From positions 1 to 42,972 of the forward strand of contig JAPLCQ010000048.1 of the NCBI GenBank assembly GCA_026392115.1: 42,972 bases of DNA, read 5' to 3'. Shown here in pieces: positions 1 through 8,146 of this stretch. Positions within the stretch are counted from its first letter, which is position 1, and every line of letters starts with the position of its first letter. Both the position numbers and the translations under genes were made by a program. The stretch comes from Armatimonadota bacterium. Its GTDB lineage: Bacteria; Armatimonadota; Chthonomonadetes; Chthonomonadales; CAJBBX01. Under the pieces are notes generated by a model. It was not told the origin of the DNA. It searched no databases and worked only from the letters and a program-made list of their open reading frames with translations.

Positions 1-1578
1 CTCTCGGAGATGCCCGGGCTCTTCCGCCGCGGCCAGATGCCCATCGACTACGCCATGGTCCAGACCACCCCGCCCGACGAGCACGGGTTCGTCAGCCTGG
101 GCGTCACCGTTGATGTCGTTCGGGCGGCCATCGACAGTGCGCGCCACGTGGTAGCCGAGGTAAACAAGCGGATGCCCCGGACGCTCGGCGACAGCTTCGT
201 GCATGTCAGCGAGTTCAACGCCTTCGTCGAAACCGACCGCCCTCTGCCCGCGCTCCCCGCGGCCGAGTTGCCCGAGGTGCTGGATCGAATCGGCAGGCAC
301 GTGGCCGACCTCATCGACGACGGCGCCACCATCCAGACCGGCATCGGCGGCATACCGGACGCGGTCCTGGCACACCTGGGCGACAAGAGCGACCTGGGCG
401 TCCACACCGAGATGTTCAGCGACGGGGTTATGCTCCTGGCGCGCAACGGCAACCTGACCGGGCGGCGCAAGAGCATCCACCGGGGCAAGATCGTGGCGAC
501 CTTCTGCATGGGCTCCCAGGAGCTCTACAAGTGGATCGACAACAACCCGATGCTGGAGATGCGCCCCACGGAGTACGCCAACGACCCGTTCGTCATCGCG
601 CAGAACGAGAAGATGGTGGCCATCAACAGCGCCATTGAGGTCGACCTCACGGGTCAGGTTTGCGCCGATTCGGTCGGCGAGTACTTCTACAGCGGCATCG
701 GCGGCCAGGTGGACTTCATCCGCGGCGCGGCGCGCAGCGCAGGGGGAAAGCCCATCATCGCCTTGCCATCCACCGCCATCCGGCCCGACGGCGAAGTTCG
801 GTCGCGCATCGTCTCTACGCTCATGCCCGGCGCAGGCGTCGTCACCTCCCGCGGCGATGTCCACTACGTCGTAACGGAGTACGGCTCCGCCTACCTGCAC
901 GGCAAGAGCCTCCGCGAGCGCGCCCTGGCGCTCATCAGCATCGCGCACCCGGACTTCCGGGGCGAACTGCTGGCGGCCGCCAAGGGCCGCCATCTGGTGA
1001 TGCCCTACCTGAAGGACGTCGATCTGACGCCGCGCTATCCCGAGGAGTTGGAGGAGACCTCGACGTTGGCGGACGGCCGTCAGGTCACCTTGCGACCGAT
1101 CAGAGTGACCGACGAGCCGCTCATCCGCGAGTTCCACTACCAGCTGAGCGAGGAGACCGTCTACCGCCGCTACCGGCGCCCGCTCAAGGCCCTGCCCGCC
1201 CAGGAGCGGTGGAAGCTGGTCAACATCGACTACGACCTCGAAATGGCCATCGTGGTGCTCCTGCGCGGCGCCGCCAAGGACGAGTTGCTGGGCGTGGGAC
1301 GCTACTACACGGACGAACAGACCCGCATCGCGGAGCTGGCATTCACGGTGCGTGACGACTGGCACGACCAGGGCATCGGATCGCTGCTCATGGGCCACCT
1401 GCTGAAGACCGCACGCGCGAGGGACCTGACCGGTGTGGAGGCCCACACGCAGCACGACAACCACCGGATGCTGACCATCCTGATGCGGAGCGGGTTCGTC
1501 GCCACCGAGCAGGACGACGAGGACACCACGCACTGGCTGCTGCTCTTCCACCAGCCGCACGAAGGCGCCGAGGCCTGA
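1..1578 (+). CDS. Acetyl-CoA hydrolase/transferase (4-hydroxybutyrate CoA-transferase-like) fused to a GNAT acetyltransferase domain, 5'-truncated
   Basis: The reading frame is open from base 1, so the N-terminus lies outside the window; the ATG at 10 is probably internal. The first ~350 visible residues are a CoA-transferase family domain, with a glycine-rich GIGGIPDAV segment, HTEMFSDG, GGQVDFIRGA and a TEYGSAYLHG segment. Enzymes of this family exchange CoA between acetyl-CoA and short-chain acids such as 4-hydroxybutyrate. From about residue 358 (counted from base 10) a GNAT domain follows, starting TLRPIRVTDE and carrying the acetyl-CoA loop QGIGSLL near residue 454. CoA-transferase/GNAT fusions of this kind are known in several phyla. 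The GNAT part may acetylate the transferase or another protein; that is inference. The gene ends 111 bp before the Lrp-family gene, which has its own promoter, so it is probably a separate unit. Confidence 0.9.
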   Translation, partial: LSEMPGLFRRGQMPIDYAMVQTTPPDEHGFVSLGVTVDVVRAAIDSARHVVAEVNKRMPRTLGDSFVHVSEFNAFVETDRPLPALPAAELPEVLDRIGRHVADLIDDGATIQTGIGGIPDAVLAHLGDKSDLGVHTEMFSDGVMLLARNGNLTGRRKSIHRGKIVATFCMGSQELYKWIDNNPMLEMRPTEYANDPFVIAQNEKMVAINSAIEVDLTGQVCADSVGEYFYSGIGGQVDFIRGAARSAGGKPIIALPSTAIRPDGEVRSRIVSTLMPGAGVVTSRGDVHYVVTEYGSAYLHGKSLRERALALISIAHPDFRGELLAAAKGRHLVMPYLKDVDLTPRYPEELEETSTLADGRQVTLRPIRVTDEPLIREFHYQLSEETVYRRYRRPLKALPAQERWKLVNIDYDLEMAIVVLLRGAAKDELLGVGRYYTDEQTRIAELAFTVRDDWHDQGIGSLLMGHLLKTARARDLTGVEAHTQHDNHRMLTILMRSGFVATEQDDEDTTHWLLLFHQPHEGAEA

Positions 1579-1625
1579 CCGCGAGCCGCCGAGACCAGTC
1601 CTGGTGCGCGGGAGCGGGTGATACG

Positions 1626-1655
1626 TTGACGGTCGTTCCGCGAATGGCCTATACT
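1626..1655 (+). promoter_or_regulatory. Sigma-70-type promoter for the lrp-to-hpnG gene block
   Basis: A -35 box TTGACG (1626-1631) and a -10 box TATACT (1650-1655) are separated by 18 bp. Transcription would start near 1662 and give a leader of about 28 nt before the ATG at 1690, with an AGGAAA ribosome-binding site just upstream of the start. It is the best promoter match I see in the first 11 kb and stands at the head of nine closely spaced co-directional genes. Confidence 0.7.
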
Positions 1656-1689
1656 GTAGCTACTCTCTCCCCGCGTCCCTCAGGAAACC

Positions 1690-2169
1690 ATGACAGCCAT
1701 CCTCGATATTCTGGAGCAGGACTCGCACGCTACACCCGACCGAATCGCCGCCCTCACCGGCCTGCCGGAGGATGTCGTCCGTCAGCAGATCGACGAGTGG
1801 GAGAAATCCGGCGTCATCTGCCGGTACAAGACCGTCATCGACTGGGAGCGCGCCGGGTTCGAGCCCGTACACGCCTTCATCGATGTCTCCGTGGCGCCTG
1901 AGCGCGGCTCCGGCTTCGACGAGGTGGCTGCCCGCATCTCGCGGTTTCCCGAGGTGCGTTCGGTCTTCCTGATCTCCGGCGGTCACGACCTCCGCGTCAT
2001 CGTCCGCGGCGCAGATATGAAGCAGGTGGCCAATTTCGTCTCCGAGCGGCTGGCCACGCTGGAGCGCGTGACCGGCACGCAGACGCACTTCCTGCTGAAG
2101 CGCTACAAGGAAGACGGCGATGTCTTCTTTGAAGTCGAGGCCGACCATCGGCTCATGGTCACGCCTTGA
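1690..2169 (+). CDS. Lrp/AsnC family transcriptional regulator
   Basis: This 159-residue protein has the usual Lrp/AsnC length and plan: an N-terminal winged helix-turn-helix (about residues 1-50, containing DRIAALTGLPEDVVRQQI) and a C-terminal RAM/ligand-binding alpha-beta sandwich (about 60-135). Such regulators sense amino acids or related metabolites and assemble as dimers to octamers on DNA. The start is set by AGGAAA upstream and by the promoter at 1626-1655. Its stop overlaps the TTG start of the aminotransferase gene by 4 bases, so the two are translationally coupled; an Lrp paired with an aminotransferase suggests amino-acid-responsive control. It also heads the block that continues into the hopanoid genes. 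The effector cannot be told from sequence. Confidence 0.92.
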   Translation: MTAILDILEQDSHATPDRIAALTGLPEDVVRQQIDEWEKSGVICRYKTVIDWERAGFEPVHAFIDVSVAPERGSGFDEVAARISRFPEVRSVFLISGGHDLRVIVRGADMKQVANFVSERLATLERVTGTQTHFLLKRYKEDGDVFFEVEADHRLMVTP

Positions 2170-3368
2170 AGCCGCTCAACAAGGTCGTCGTCGAGACACC
2201 ACCCTCCGGGATACGCCGGTTCTTCGATGTCGCAAGCAGGATGCAGAACGTCGTGTCGCTGGGCGTCGGCGAGCCCGACTTCGCGACGCCGTGGCGCATC
2301 CGCGAATCGGCCATCTACGCCCTTGAGCGCGGCTACACCACCTACACATCGAACGCGGGCCTCCTCACGCTTCGCAAGGCGATCGTGCAGAACATCGAGG
2401 ACCGGTACGGCGTCTCGTACGACCCCGAAACCGAGTGCATCGTTACCGTTGGCGTCTCCGAGGGGCTCGACATCGCGGTCCGTGCGCTACTGAACCCGGG
2501 CGACGAGGTGATCTACCACGAGCCATCCTACGTCTCGTATGATCCGACCATCCGTTTCGCGGGCGGCGCGGCGATTGCCGTTCAGACCACCGCCGCGGAT
2601 GGCTTCCGGGTCTCGGCTGCCGCTCTGGAAGCTGCCGTGACGCCACGGACCAAGGCCCTCTTCCTCAGTTCTCCCTGCAACCCCACCGGCGCGGTGCAGC
2701 AACGCGGCGACCTTGAGGCGATCGTGGAGGTCGCCGTGCGCAACGACCTCTACCTGATCGTCGACGAGGTGTACGACCGTCTCACCTACCAGGGCGTCCA
2801 TACCTGCATGGCTTCGATTCCGGGTGCGCGGTCGCGAACCATCCTGCTCAACGGCTTCTCGAAAGCCTATGCCATGACCGGCTGGCGGCTGGGCTATGTC
2901 TGCGCGCCGTCCGAGGTCACCGAGCAGATGCTGAAGATTCACCAGTACACCATGCTCTGCGCGCCGCACGTGGCGCAGTACGCCGCCATCGAGGCGCTGC
3001 AGAACGGTGAAGCGGACGTTCGCGGCATGGTGACGGACTACGACCGCCGCCGCCGCTTCTTCGTGCGCGGCCTGGAGGCCATGGGCCTGCGGTGCCATGC
3101 GCCGGACGGAGCGTTCTACGCCTTCCCGTCGATCGCGTCGACAGGCATGACAGCCGAGGCCTTCGCGGAGGAGTTGCTCCAGGAGGAGCGGGTCGCCGTT
3201 GTGCCCGGCACGGCGTTCGGCGCCGGCGGCGAGGGCCACGTGCGGTGCTCATACGCCACGAGCCTCGCCCAGCTTGATGAGGCCCTGCGGCGCATCAGAA
3301 GCTTCCTGGGACGCCGCAACCTATTGCCCGGCGAGTCGGATGGCCGGCCTGCGGAGGTACAACCGTGA
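2166..3368 (+). CDS. Class I/II pyridoxal-phosphate aminotransferase
   Basis: A 400-residue fold-type I aminotransferase of the aspartate/aromatic aminotransferase group. Visible features are GVGEPDFATP near residue 34, SSPCNPTG (168-175, with the conserved Asn and Pro), DEVYD (200-204, the Asp that contacts the PLP ring nitrogen) and NGFSKAYAMTGWRLGY with the PLP-binding lysine at about residue 233. These transfer an amino group from an amino acid to a 2-oxo acid. The start is TTG at 2166, overlapping the lrp stop by 4 bases; no other start gives the conserved N-terminus. The exact substrate (aspartate, alanine or aromatic amino acids, or diaminopimelate-related) is undetermined. The stop overlaps the next gene's GTG start by 4 bases. 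Confidence 0.92.
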   Translation: MKPLNKVVVETPPSGIRRFFDVASRMQNVVSLGVGEPDFATPWRIRESAIYALERGYTTYTSNAGLLTLRKAIVQNIEDRYGVSYDPETECIVTVGVSEGLDIAVRALLNPGDEVIYHEPSYVSYDPTIRFAGGAAIAVQTTAADGFRVSAAALEAAVTPRTKALFLSSPCNPTGAVQQRGDLEAIVEVAVRNDLYLIVDEVYDRLTYQGVHTCMASIPGARSRTILLNGFSKAYAMTGWRLGYVCAPSEVTEQMLKIHQYTMLCAPHVAQYAAIEALQNGEADVRGMVTDYDRRRRFFVRGLEAMGLRCHAPDGAFYAFPSIASTGMTAEAFAEELLQEERVAVVPGTAFGAGGEGHVRCSYATSLAQLDEALRRIRSFLGRRNLLPGESDGRPAEVQP

Positions 3369-4015
3369 ACCTGACCATGCGGACCGTTTGCTGGTTGCTC
3401 GCCGGAGTTGCGCTGGCGGTGGCTCCAAGCGCCGGGCGGGCTGATCGCATCGTGCTGGCGCCGAAGGCTAAGACGGTGCTCCCCGGCGCCGTCGCGGCGG
3501 AATGGGCCGCGGCCTCGGTGGATGGCGGCAAGCAGATTGCCCGGTTGGCCCTTGGCATACCAAAGAACGATCTGGGGGTCGAGGTCGAGTACGAGAGGTT
3601 CCGTTCCGGCGGCCGCAGCGCCGATGCCTTGTCGGCCCAGTACTCCATCCTCGGCGAAGCGTTCACGAACTTTCTGGCTCCGGCCATCTCGGTCGGGGTG
3701 CGCGACATGGCCAACTCGGGCCGTCAGGGGCGCGCCTACTACCTGGCGCTCTCCCGGACCATCGGGTTCAGCGAGCTTCAGGAGAAGCTGCTCGGGAGCC
3801 TCCGTATCCATGCGGGCGTGGGAACCAACAGGATGGGCGGGGCCTATATCGGCGCCGACCTCGGCTTGCCGGGTGGCCTGAATCTGGCAGCCGAGGTAGT
3901 CGGACATAGGCTCAATGCCCGAGCGCGCATGCGCGTGTTGGGTCCTGTCATGGCGGAAGCGCTCTCGTTGGACGGCCAGGGGTATCTGGGGGCCTCCGTC
4001 TCGGTGAGCCGTTAG
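3365..4015 (+). CDS. Exported beta-rich hypothetical protein (possible YjbH-like outer-membrane protein)
   Basis: A 216-residue protein starting at GTG 3365, which overlaps the aminotransferase stop by 4 bases. It has a classical Sec signal peptide: a basic start, a hydrophobic stretch WLLAGVALAVA and a likely cleavage after AGRA (residue 26). The mature part alternates short hydrophobic strands and turns (for example GVEVEYERF, LNLAAEVVGH, GYLGASVSVS), as in small outer-membrane beta-barrels or YjbH-like proteins, but I cannot assign a family firmly. There is no lipobox and no enzymatic motif. It lies between the aminotransferase and the uncharacterised gene before squalene-hopene cyclase. 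It could be an envelope protein co-expressed with hopanoid synthesis. Confidence 0.75.
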   Translation: MNLTMRTVCWLLAGVALAVAPSAGRADRIVLAPKAKTVLPGAVAAEWAAASVDGGKQIARLALGIPKNDLGVEVEYERFRSGGRSADALSAQYSILGEAFTNFLAPAISVGVRDMANSGRQGRAYYLALSRTIGFSELQEKLLGSLRIHAGVGTNRMGGAYIGADLGLPGGLNLAAEVVGHRLNARARMRVLGPVMAEALSLDGQGYLGASVSVSR

Positions 4016-4022
4016 GAAACAA

Positions 4023-5156
4023 ATGGGTTACACTTCGATCAACGGAACGGACTGGAACGGCGGTGGGCATGATGACCGCCGCGTGGTCCTCATCAAGAGC
4101 CTGGCGACCAACAACCGGTTCTATGCGCTCGTGGACGCCGCGTCGCCGATCCGCAACGCGGACACCATCGAGAACATCCCGACGGACCTCATCCTCGGCA
4201 TCGCGTATCCCTGCCTGGAGGACGGGCTCAACGACTTCGCGGTGATCCGAACCACGTTCGAGACCATCGGCTACTTCGCCGATGATCCCGATATGCGTAC
4301 AGAGCTGATGGAGATCGTTTCCGAGGCCCGGTACAAGCTCGTGTTGCGCCTGGCCGAGCTTCGCGACCGCATCGCATCGCGCAATGCCCACTTCCTGGGC
4401 GCGGACCTGAACGACCTGAAGTCCTACGCGCTGGACATGATGCGCAAGGGCTACCCTCGGCGCAACCTCGACTCGATGATGAAGCTCGATGTCTTCGGCG
4501 CCGTGGCCGAGCACGAGCGTAACGGCGGCGACCCCGAGCCCCTCTTCCGCTACGAACCCTCCAGCCCTGACTACTCGGCCGAAGCCCTGGGCGACGTCCC
4601 GCCCCGGGCATTCGTCTCGCACATCTTGTCCGATATCCTGGTATCGGTGAACGACGACGCCAACTACGTTGACCGCTACGCATTCGATGTGGGCGTCTTC
4701 CAGAAGTTCATCGCACTGATGTTCATCAACTACGCGACGACCGATCCCATCTTCTATGGGACCAACAAGGCCGACTACGGCGTCTCCTCGGACAAGGACA
4801 TGGACAGCACGCCGCTCTACAGGGCGGTGGGCCGGCAGATTCGTGAGATCGAGCAGTGGCTGGCGCACGAGGCGGCGGAAAACGGCGGCGGCGGCCTACA
4901 GCCGGCCGAACTGGCCCTGGACGCCTTCGTGGAGTTGCCCAGCACACTGGTCAACGAGGACACGCTGATCGGCCCGCTGTCGGCGATCTGCGCCGCCGCA
5001 CAGCACCTGAGCGACAGCGCGGACAAGGAGACGCGGCAATACGCGACCGCGATCCTCTCCGACGTGAACCACCTGGTGCGCGAGCTGCGCCGTCAGGGCA
5101 TCGTCTCGCACATGGCGCAGGACCCCACTGCACCCCGGCGCCTCGAGTCGTCCTAG
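4023..5156 (+). CDS. Uncharacterised 377-residue cytoplasmic protein next to squalene-hopene cyclase
   Basis: I do not recognise this protein. It starts at ATG 4023, 7 bp after the previous stop, with TAGGAAAC as ribosome-binding site. There is no signal peptide or obvious membrane segment. It looks acidic and mainly helical, with segments such as TDLILGIAYPCLEDGLNDFAV near residue 60, a long helical part around 95-150 and a glycine run (AENGGGG) near 290. No catalytic motif is evident. It ends 21 bp before squalene-hopene cyclase on the same strand. The full-length uninterrupted frame, good spacing and codon use like its neighbours support a real gene. A link to hopanoids is inference from position only. 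Confidence 0.8.
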   Translation: MGYTSINGTDWNGGGHDDRRVVLIKSLATNNRFYALVDAASPIRNADTIENIPTDLILGIAYPCLEDGLNDFAVIRTTFETIGYFADDPDMRTELMEIVSEARYKLVLRLAELRDRIASRNAHFLGADLNDLKSYALDMMRKGYPRRNLDSMMKLDVFGAVAEHERNGGDPEPLFRYEPSSPDYSAEALGDVPPRAFVSHILSDILVSVNDDANYVDRYAFDVGVFQKFIALMFINYATTDPIFYGTNKADYGVSSDKDMDSTPLYRAVGRQIREIEQWLAHEAAENGGGGLQPAELALDAFVELPSTLVNEDTLIGPLSAICAAAQHLSDSADKETRQYATAILSDVNHLVRELRRQGIVSHMAQDPTAPRRLESS

Positions 5157-5177
5157 CGGGCGGCATCGGCCCAAGCA

Positions 5178-7115
5178 GTGACAGCGACGAAGCCCGCCCT
5201 GGCGCCGGAGACCGCGGTCCAACGCGCCACGGCATGGCTCTTGGAGCGCCGTCGGCCCGATGGGCACTGGTGCGGCGAACTTGAGGGCGACACGATCCTC
5301 GAGACCGAGTACGTCATGCTGCTCCACTTCCTGGGCAACCCGGACGAGGAGCTGGTCGGGCGGCTGGTCGATACCGTTTTCATGCATTGGCAGAACCCCG
5401 ACGGCGGCATACCGCAGTACCCCGGCGGACCATCCGACGTGAGTTGCTCCGTAAAGGCCTACTTCGCCGGTAAGCTCGCCGGCAGGCCCGGGGATGCCCC
5501 CGAGATGATGCGCCTCCGAGAGCGCATCCTGACCCTGGGCGGCGTCACGCGCTGCAACACGTTCACCAAGCTGCACCTCGCGGTCTTCGGCCAGTATGAT
5601 TGGGCCGGCGTGCCGTCCATCCCTGCCGAGTTGGCCCTTCTGCCACGCTGGTTTTACCTGAACATCTACGAGATGTCCTCGTGGTCGCGATGCCTCATCA
5701 TGCCGCTGGCCCTCGTAAACGCCGCAAGGCCATGCCGCACCGTGGGTCCGGGCCGAGGGATCGACGAGCTCTACCTCGGCGGCCGTCCGACCGGAGGCGC
5801 GCTGCTGGAGTGGGCCCGGCCTACCCTTTCGTGGCGCAACGCCTTCTTGGTGATCGATCGGCTGCTGAAGGTCTACGAGCGCATCCCCCGCAACCCGCTA
5901 CGTGCACTCGCGCTCCGCAAGGTCGTAGAATGGATTCACGCACACCAGGTCCAGAGCGCGGGCGTCGGCGCCATCTTCCCGGCCATGACCCACACCGTGA
6001 TGGGGCTCATCTGTAGCGGCACACCGGCCTCGGCCCCGACGGTGCGGCACGAACTGGACCACCTGCGCTCGTTTCTCCTGAACGATGAACGAGGTTGCCG
6101 GCTACAGCCGTGCCTGAGCCCGGTATGGGACACCGCCATCGCCGTCAATGCGCTGTTGGAGAGCGGCACGCCGGCGACGGACACTGCCGTGAGGACGGCG
6201 AACCGGTGGCTCCTCTCAAAGCAGACGAGGCGCGTGGGCGACTGGGCCGTGAAGACGCCCCAAGCCGCCCCGGGCGGCTGGTTCTTCGAGTATGAGAACG
6301 AGCGCTACCCCGACCTCGATGACACGGCCATGGTCCTCATGGCGCTGCACAAGGCGTACTGCCCGAACGGCGAGGCCTGGCGCAATCTACCGGCCGAGGT
6401 GAGCAACGCCATGGAGCGTGCGGTGGCCTGGGTCCTTTCCATGCAGAACCGCGACGGCGGATGGGCCTCATTCGACCGAAACAACTGCAAGCGCCTCTTT
6501 GAGACCGTGCCCTATGCCGACCATAACGCCATGCTCGACCCCAGCACCGCCGACATCACCGCGCGGGTGCTGGAGGCGCTTGCCCTCTACGGCTATACGC
6601 TGCAGGACCGCTTCGTCCAGCGCGCCGTGCGCTTTATCGAGCGCGACCAGTGCGCCGACGGCTCCTGGTTCGGACGATGGGGCGTGAACTACCTGTACGG
6701 CACGTGGCAGGCTCTTCGCGGCCTGGAGGCCATCGGGTATCCACTGTCCTCTTCAGCAATGCGGCGCGGGGCCGACTGGCTGGAGACGGTCCAGAACCCG
6801 GACGGCGGCTGGGGCGAGACGTGCCGCAGCTACGAGCAACCGGAGCTCTACAAAGCCAAGGGCGAGAGCACGCCATCACAGACCGCCTGGGCCGTCATGG
6901 GCCTGGCCAGTGCGGGCCGAGCCGGCTCCGACGCCGCGCAACGCGGCCTCGACTACCTGTGCGCCACACAGCGCCCCGACGGCGCCTGGGACGAAGCCGC
7001 CTTCACCGGCACCGGCTTCCCCAGGGTCTTCTACCTGCGGTACCACTACTACCGCCACTACTTCCCGCTCCTGGCCTTGGGGCGGCTGACGCGCACGGAG
7101 CACGGCGCCCCGTAG
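5178..7115 (+). CDS. shc: Squalene-hopene cyclase
   Basis: The 645-residue product has the usual length for this family. It cyclises squalene to hopene/hopanol at the membrane face, the committing step of hopanoid synthesis. The catalytic DXDD motif is present as DLDD at residues 379-382, followed by TA, within YPDLDDTAM. Several QW repeats that stiffen the alpha-alpha barrel are visible: RRPDGHWCGELEGD at the N-terminus, QNRDGGWASFD, QCADGSWFGRWGVNYLYGTW, QNPDGGWGE and QRPDGAWDE near the end. I take GTG 5178 as the start because it gives the expected N-terminus. HpnH follows after 16 bp. Squalene synthase genes (hpnCDE) are not in the window and must be elsewhere. Confidence 0.97.
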   Translation: MTATKPALAPETAVQRATAWLLERRRPDGHWCGELEGDTILETEYVMLLHFLGNPDEELVGRLVDTVFMHWQNPDGGIPQYPGGPSDVSCSVKAYFAGKLAGRPGDAPEMMRLRERILTLGGVTRCNTFTKLHLAVFGQYDWAGVPSIPAELALLPRWFYLNIYEMSSWSRCLIMPLALVNAARPCRTVGPGRGIDELYLGGRPTGGALLEWARPTLSWRNAFLVIDRLLKVYERIPRNPLRALALRKVVEWIHAHQVQSAGVGAIFPAMTHTVMGLICSGTPASAPTVRHELDHLRSFLLNDERGCRLQPCLSPVWDTAIAVNALLESGTPATDTAVRTANRWLLSKQTRRVGDWAVKTPQAAPGGWFFEYENERYPDLDDTAMVLMALHKAYCPNGEAWRNLPAEVSNAMERAVAWVLSMQNRDGGWASFDRNNCKRLFETVPYADHNAMLDPSTADITARVLEALALYGYTLQDRFVQRAVRFIERDQCADGSWFGRWGVNYLYGTWQALRGLEAIGYPLSSSAMRRGADWLETVQNPDGGWGETCRSYEQPELYKAKGESTPSQTAWAVMGLASAGRAGSDAAQRGLDYLCATQRPDGAWDEAAFTGTGFPRVFYLRYHYYRHYFPLLALGRLTRTEHGAP

Positions 7116-7131
7116 CCCGGGGAGCATCCCC

Positions 7132-8133
7132 ATGAGATACCCACTGCTTTTCACCATCGCCCAGGCGAAGCATCGGGCTGCCATGCTGCGCCGAGGAGCG
7201 CGCCGCTTCCCCACCGTGCTGATGCTGGAGCCCCTCTACACGTGCAACCTGGCCTGCATCGGTTGCGCTGCCGAGCGACACACCGGCAAGCTCGCCAATC
7301 GCCTCACGGTGGAGCAGTGCATGGCGGCCAGCGATGCCTGCGGCGCGGCCATCGTGAACATCTGCGGCGGCGAGCCAACGCTCTATCCCGAACTGCCCGA
7401 ACTGATCGCGGCCATCATCGCACGCGGCAAGCATGTGATCTGCTGCACCAACGCCCTGCGCCTGCATGACCGCGTCTACGCGGTCATTCCGCCAAGCCGC
7501 CAGCTTCACCTGATGATCCACCTGGACGGGATGCGCGATACCCATGACCACGTTTGCGGTCGTGTGGGCGTTTTCGACAACGCCGTCGAGTCAATCCGGC
7601 GCGGCAAGGCGCTCGGCTACACGATCATGATCAACACCACGGTCTACCAGGAGACGCAGGTGGCCGAGGTGGAGGAGCTCTGCAAGCTGGCGCGGGACCT
7701 GCGGGCAGACGGCCTGCTGCTCTCGCCCGGCTATGAGTTCGAGAGCGCCGGCGGGGATGTCTTCCTGTCGCGGTCCGAGACGCACGCCAAGTTCCTGCAG
7801 ATCGCGGCGTTCAGCCACCGGTACAAGATCAACGTGACGCCCTCGTTCCTCGACTTCGCCTGCGGCAAGATCGAACTGCCGTGTGCTCCGTGGTCCACTG
7901 TGAACTACACGCCCAGCGGCTGGAAAGCCCCCTGCTACCTGGCGGGCGTGACCCACCACGAGAGCTGGGACGAGTTCTGGAACGCCACGGACTGGCCCTA
8001 CTGGGAGGCCCGCACGGATGCCCGTTGCGCCAACTGCATGATGCACTCGGGCTTCGAGCACAGTGCCGTTGAGCACTCCATGGCCACGCTGGGAGGGCGG
8101 CTGCGCCTGGCCGCCTGGACCTTCGGCAAGTGA
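7132..8133 (+). CDS. hpnH: Hopanoid radical SAM enzyme HpnH (adenosylhopane synthase)
   Basis: A 333-residue radical SAM protein. The cluster-binding CxxxCxxC motif is at C38, C42 and C45 (CNLACIGC), followed by the family-typical CGGEPTLYPE. Further cysteines lie in the C-terminal part (CAPW, CYLAG, CANCMMH). HpnH joins the 5'-deoxyadenosyl group of SAM to diploptene, making adenosylhopane, the first step towards C35 hopanoids. The start ATG 7132 has GGGGAG upstream. It sits between the cyclase and hpnA, the typical arrangement. It is a cytoplasmic enzyme acting on a membrane lipid. Confidence 0.95.
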   Translation: MRYPLLFTIAQAKHRAAMLRRGARRFPTVLMLEPLYTCNLACIGCAAERHTGKLANRLTVEQCMAASDACGAAIVNICGGEPTLYPELPELIAAIIARGKHVICCTNALRLHDRVYAVIPPSRQLHLMIHLDGMRDTHDHVCGRVGVFDNAVESIRRGKALGYTIMINTTVYQETQVAEVEELCKLARDLRADGLLLSPGYEFESAGGDVFLSRSETHAKFLQIAAFSHRYKINVTPSFLDFACGKIELPCAPWSTVNYTPSGWKAPCYLAGVTHHESWDEFWNATDWPYWEARTDARCANCMMHSGFEHSAVEHSMATLGGRLRLAAWTFGK

Positions 8134-8146
8134 GCGGTCGCGTGCC

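Noticed and set aside
8063-8146. N-terminal extensions of hpnA (8063), ispH (8794), hpnG (9992), nadB (20524), rex (19647) and the lipoprotein hydrolase (14504)
   Set aside because: Each extension lies over the upstream gene or a promoter and precedes a start that fits the family N-terminus or a signal peptide, and in most cases a ribosome-binding site or promoter.
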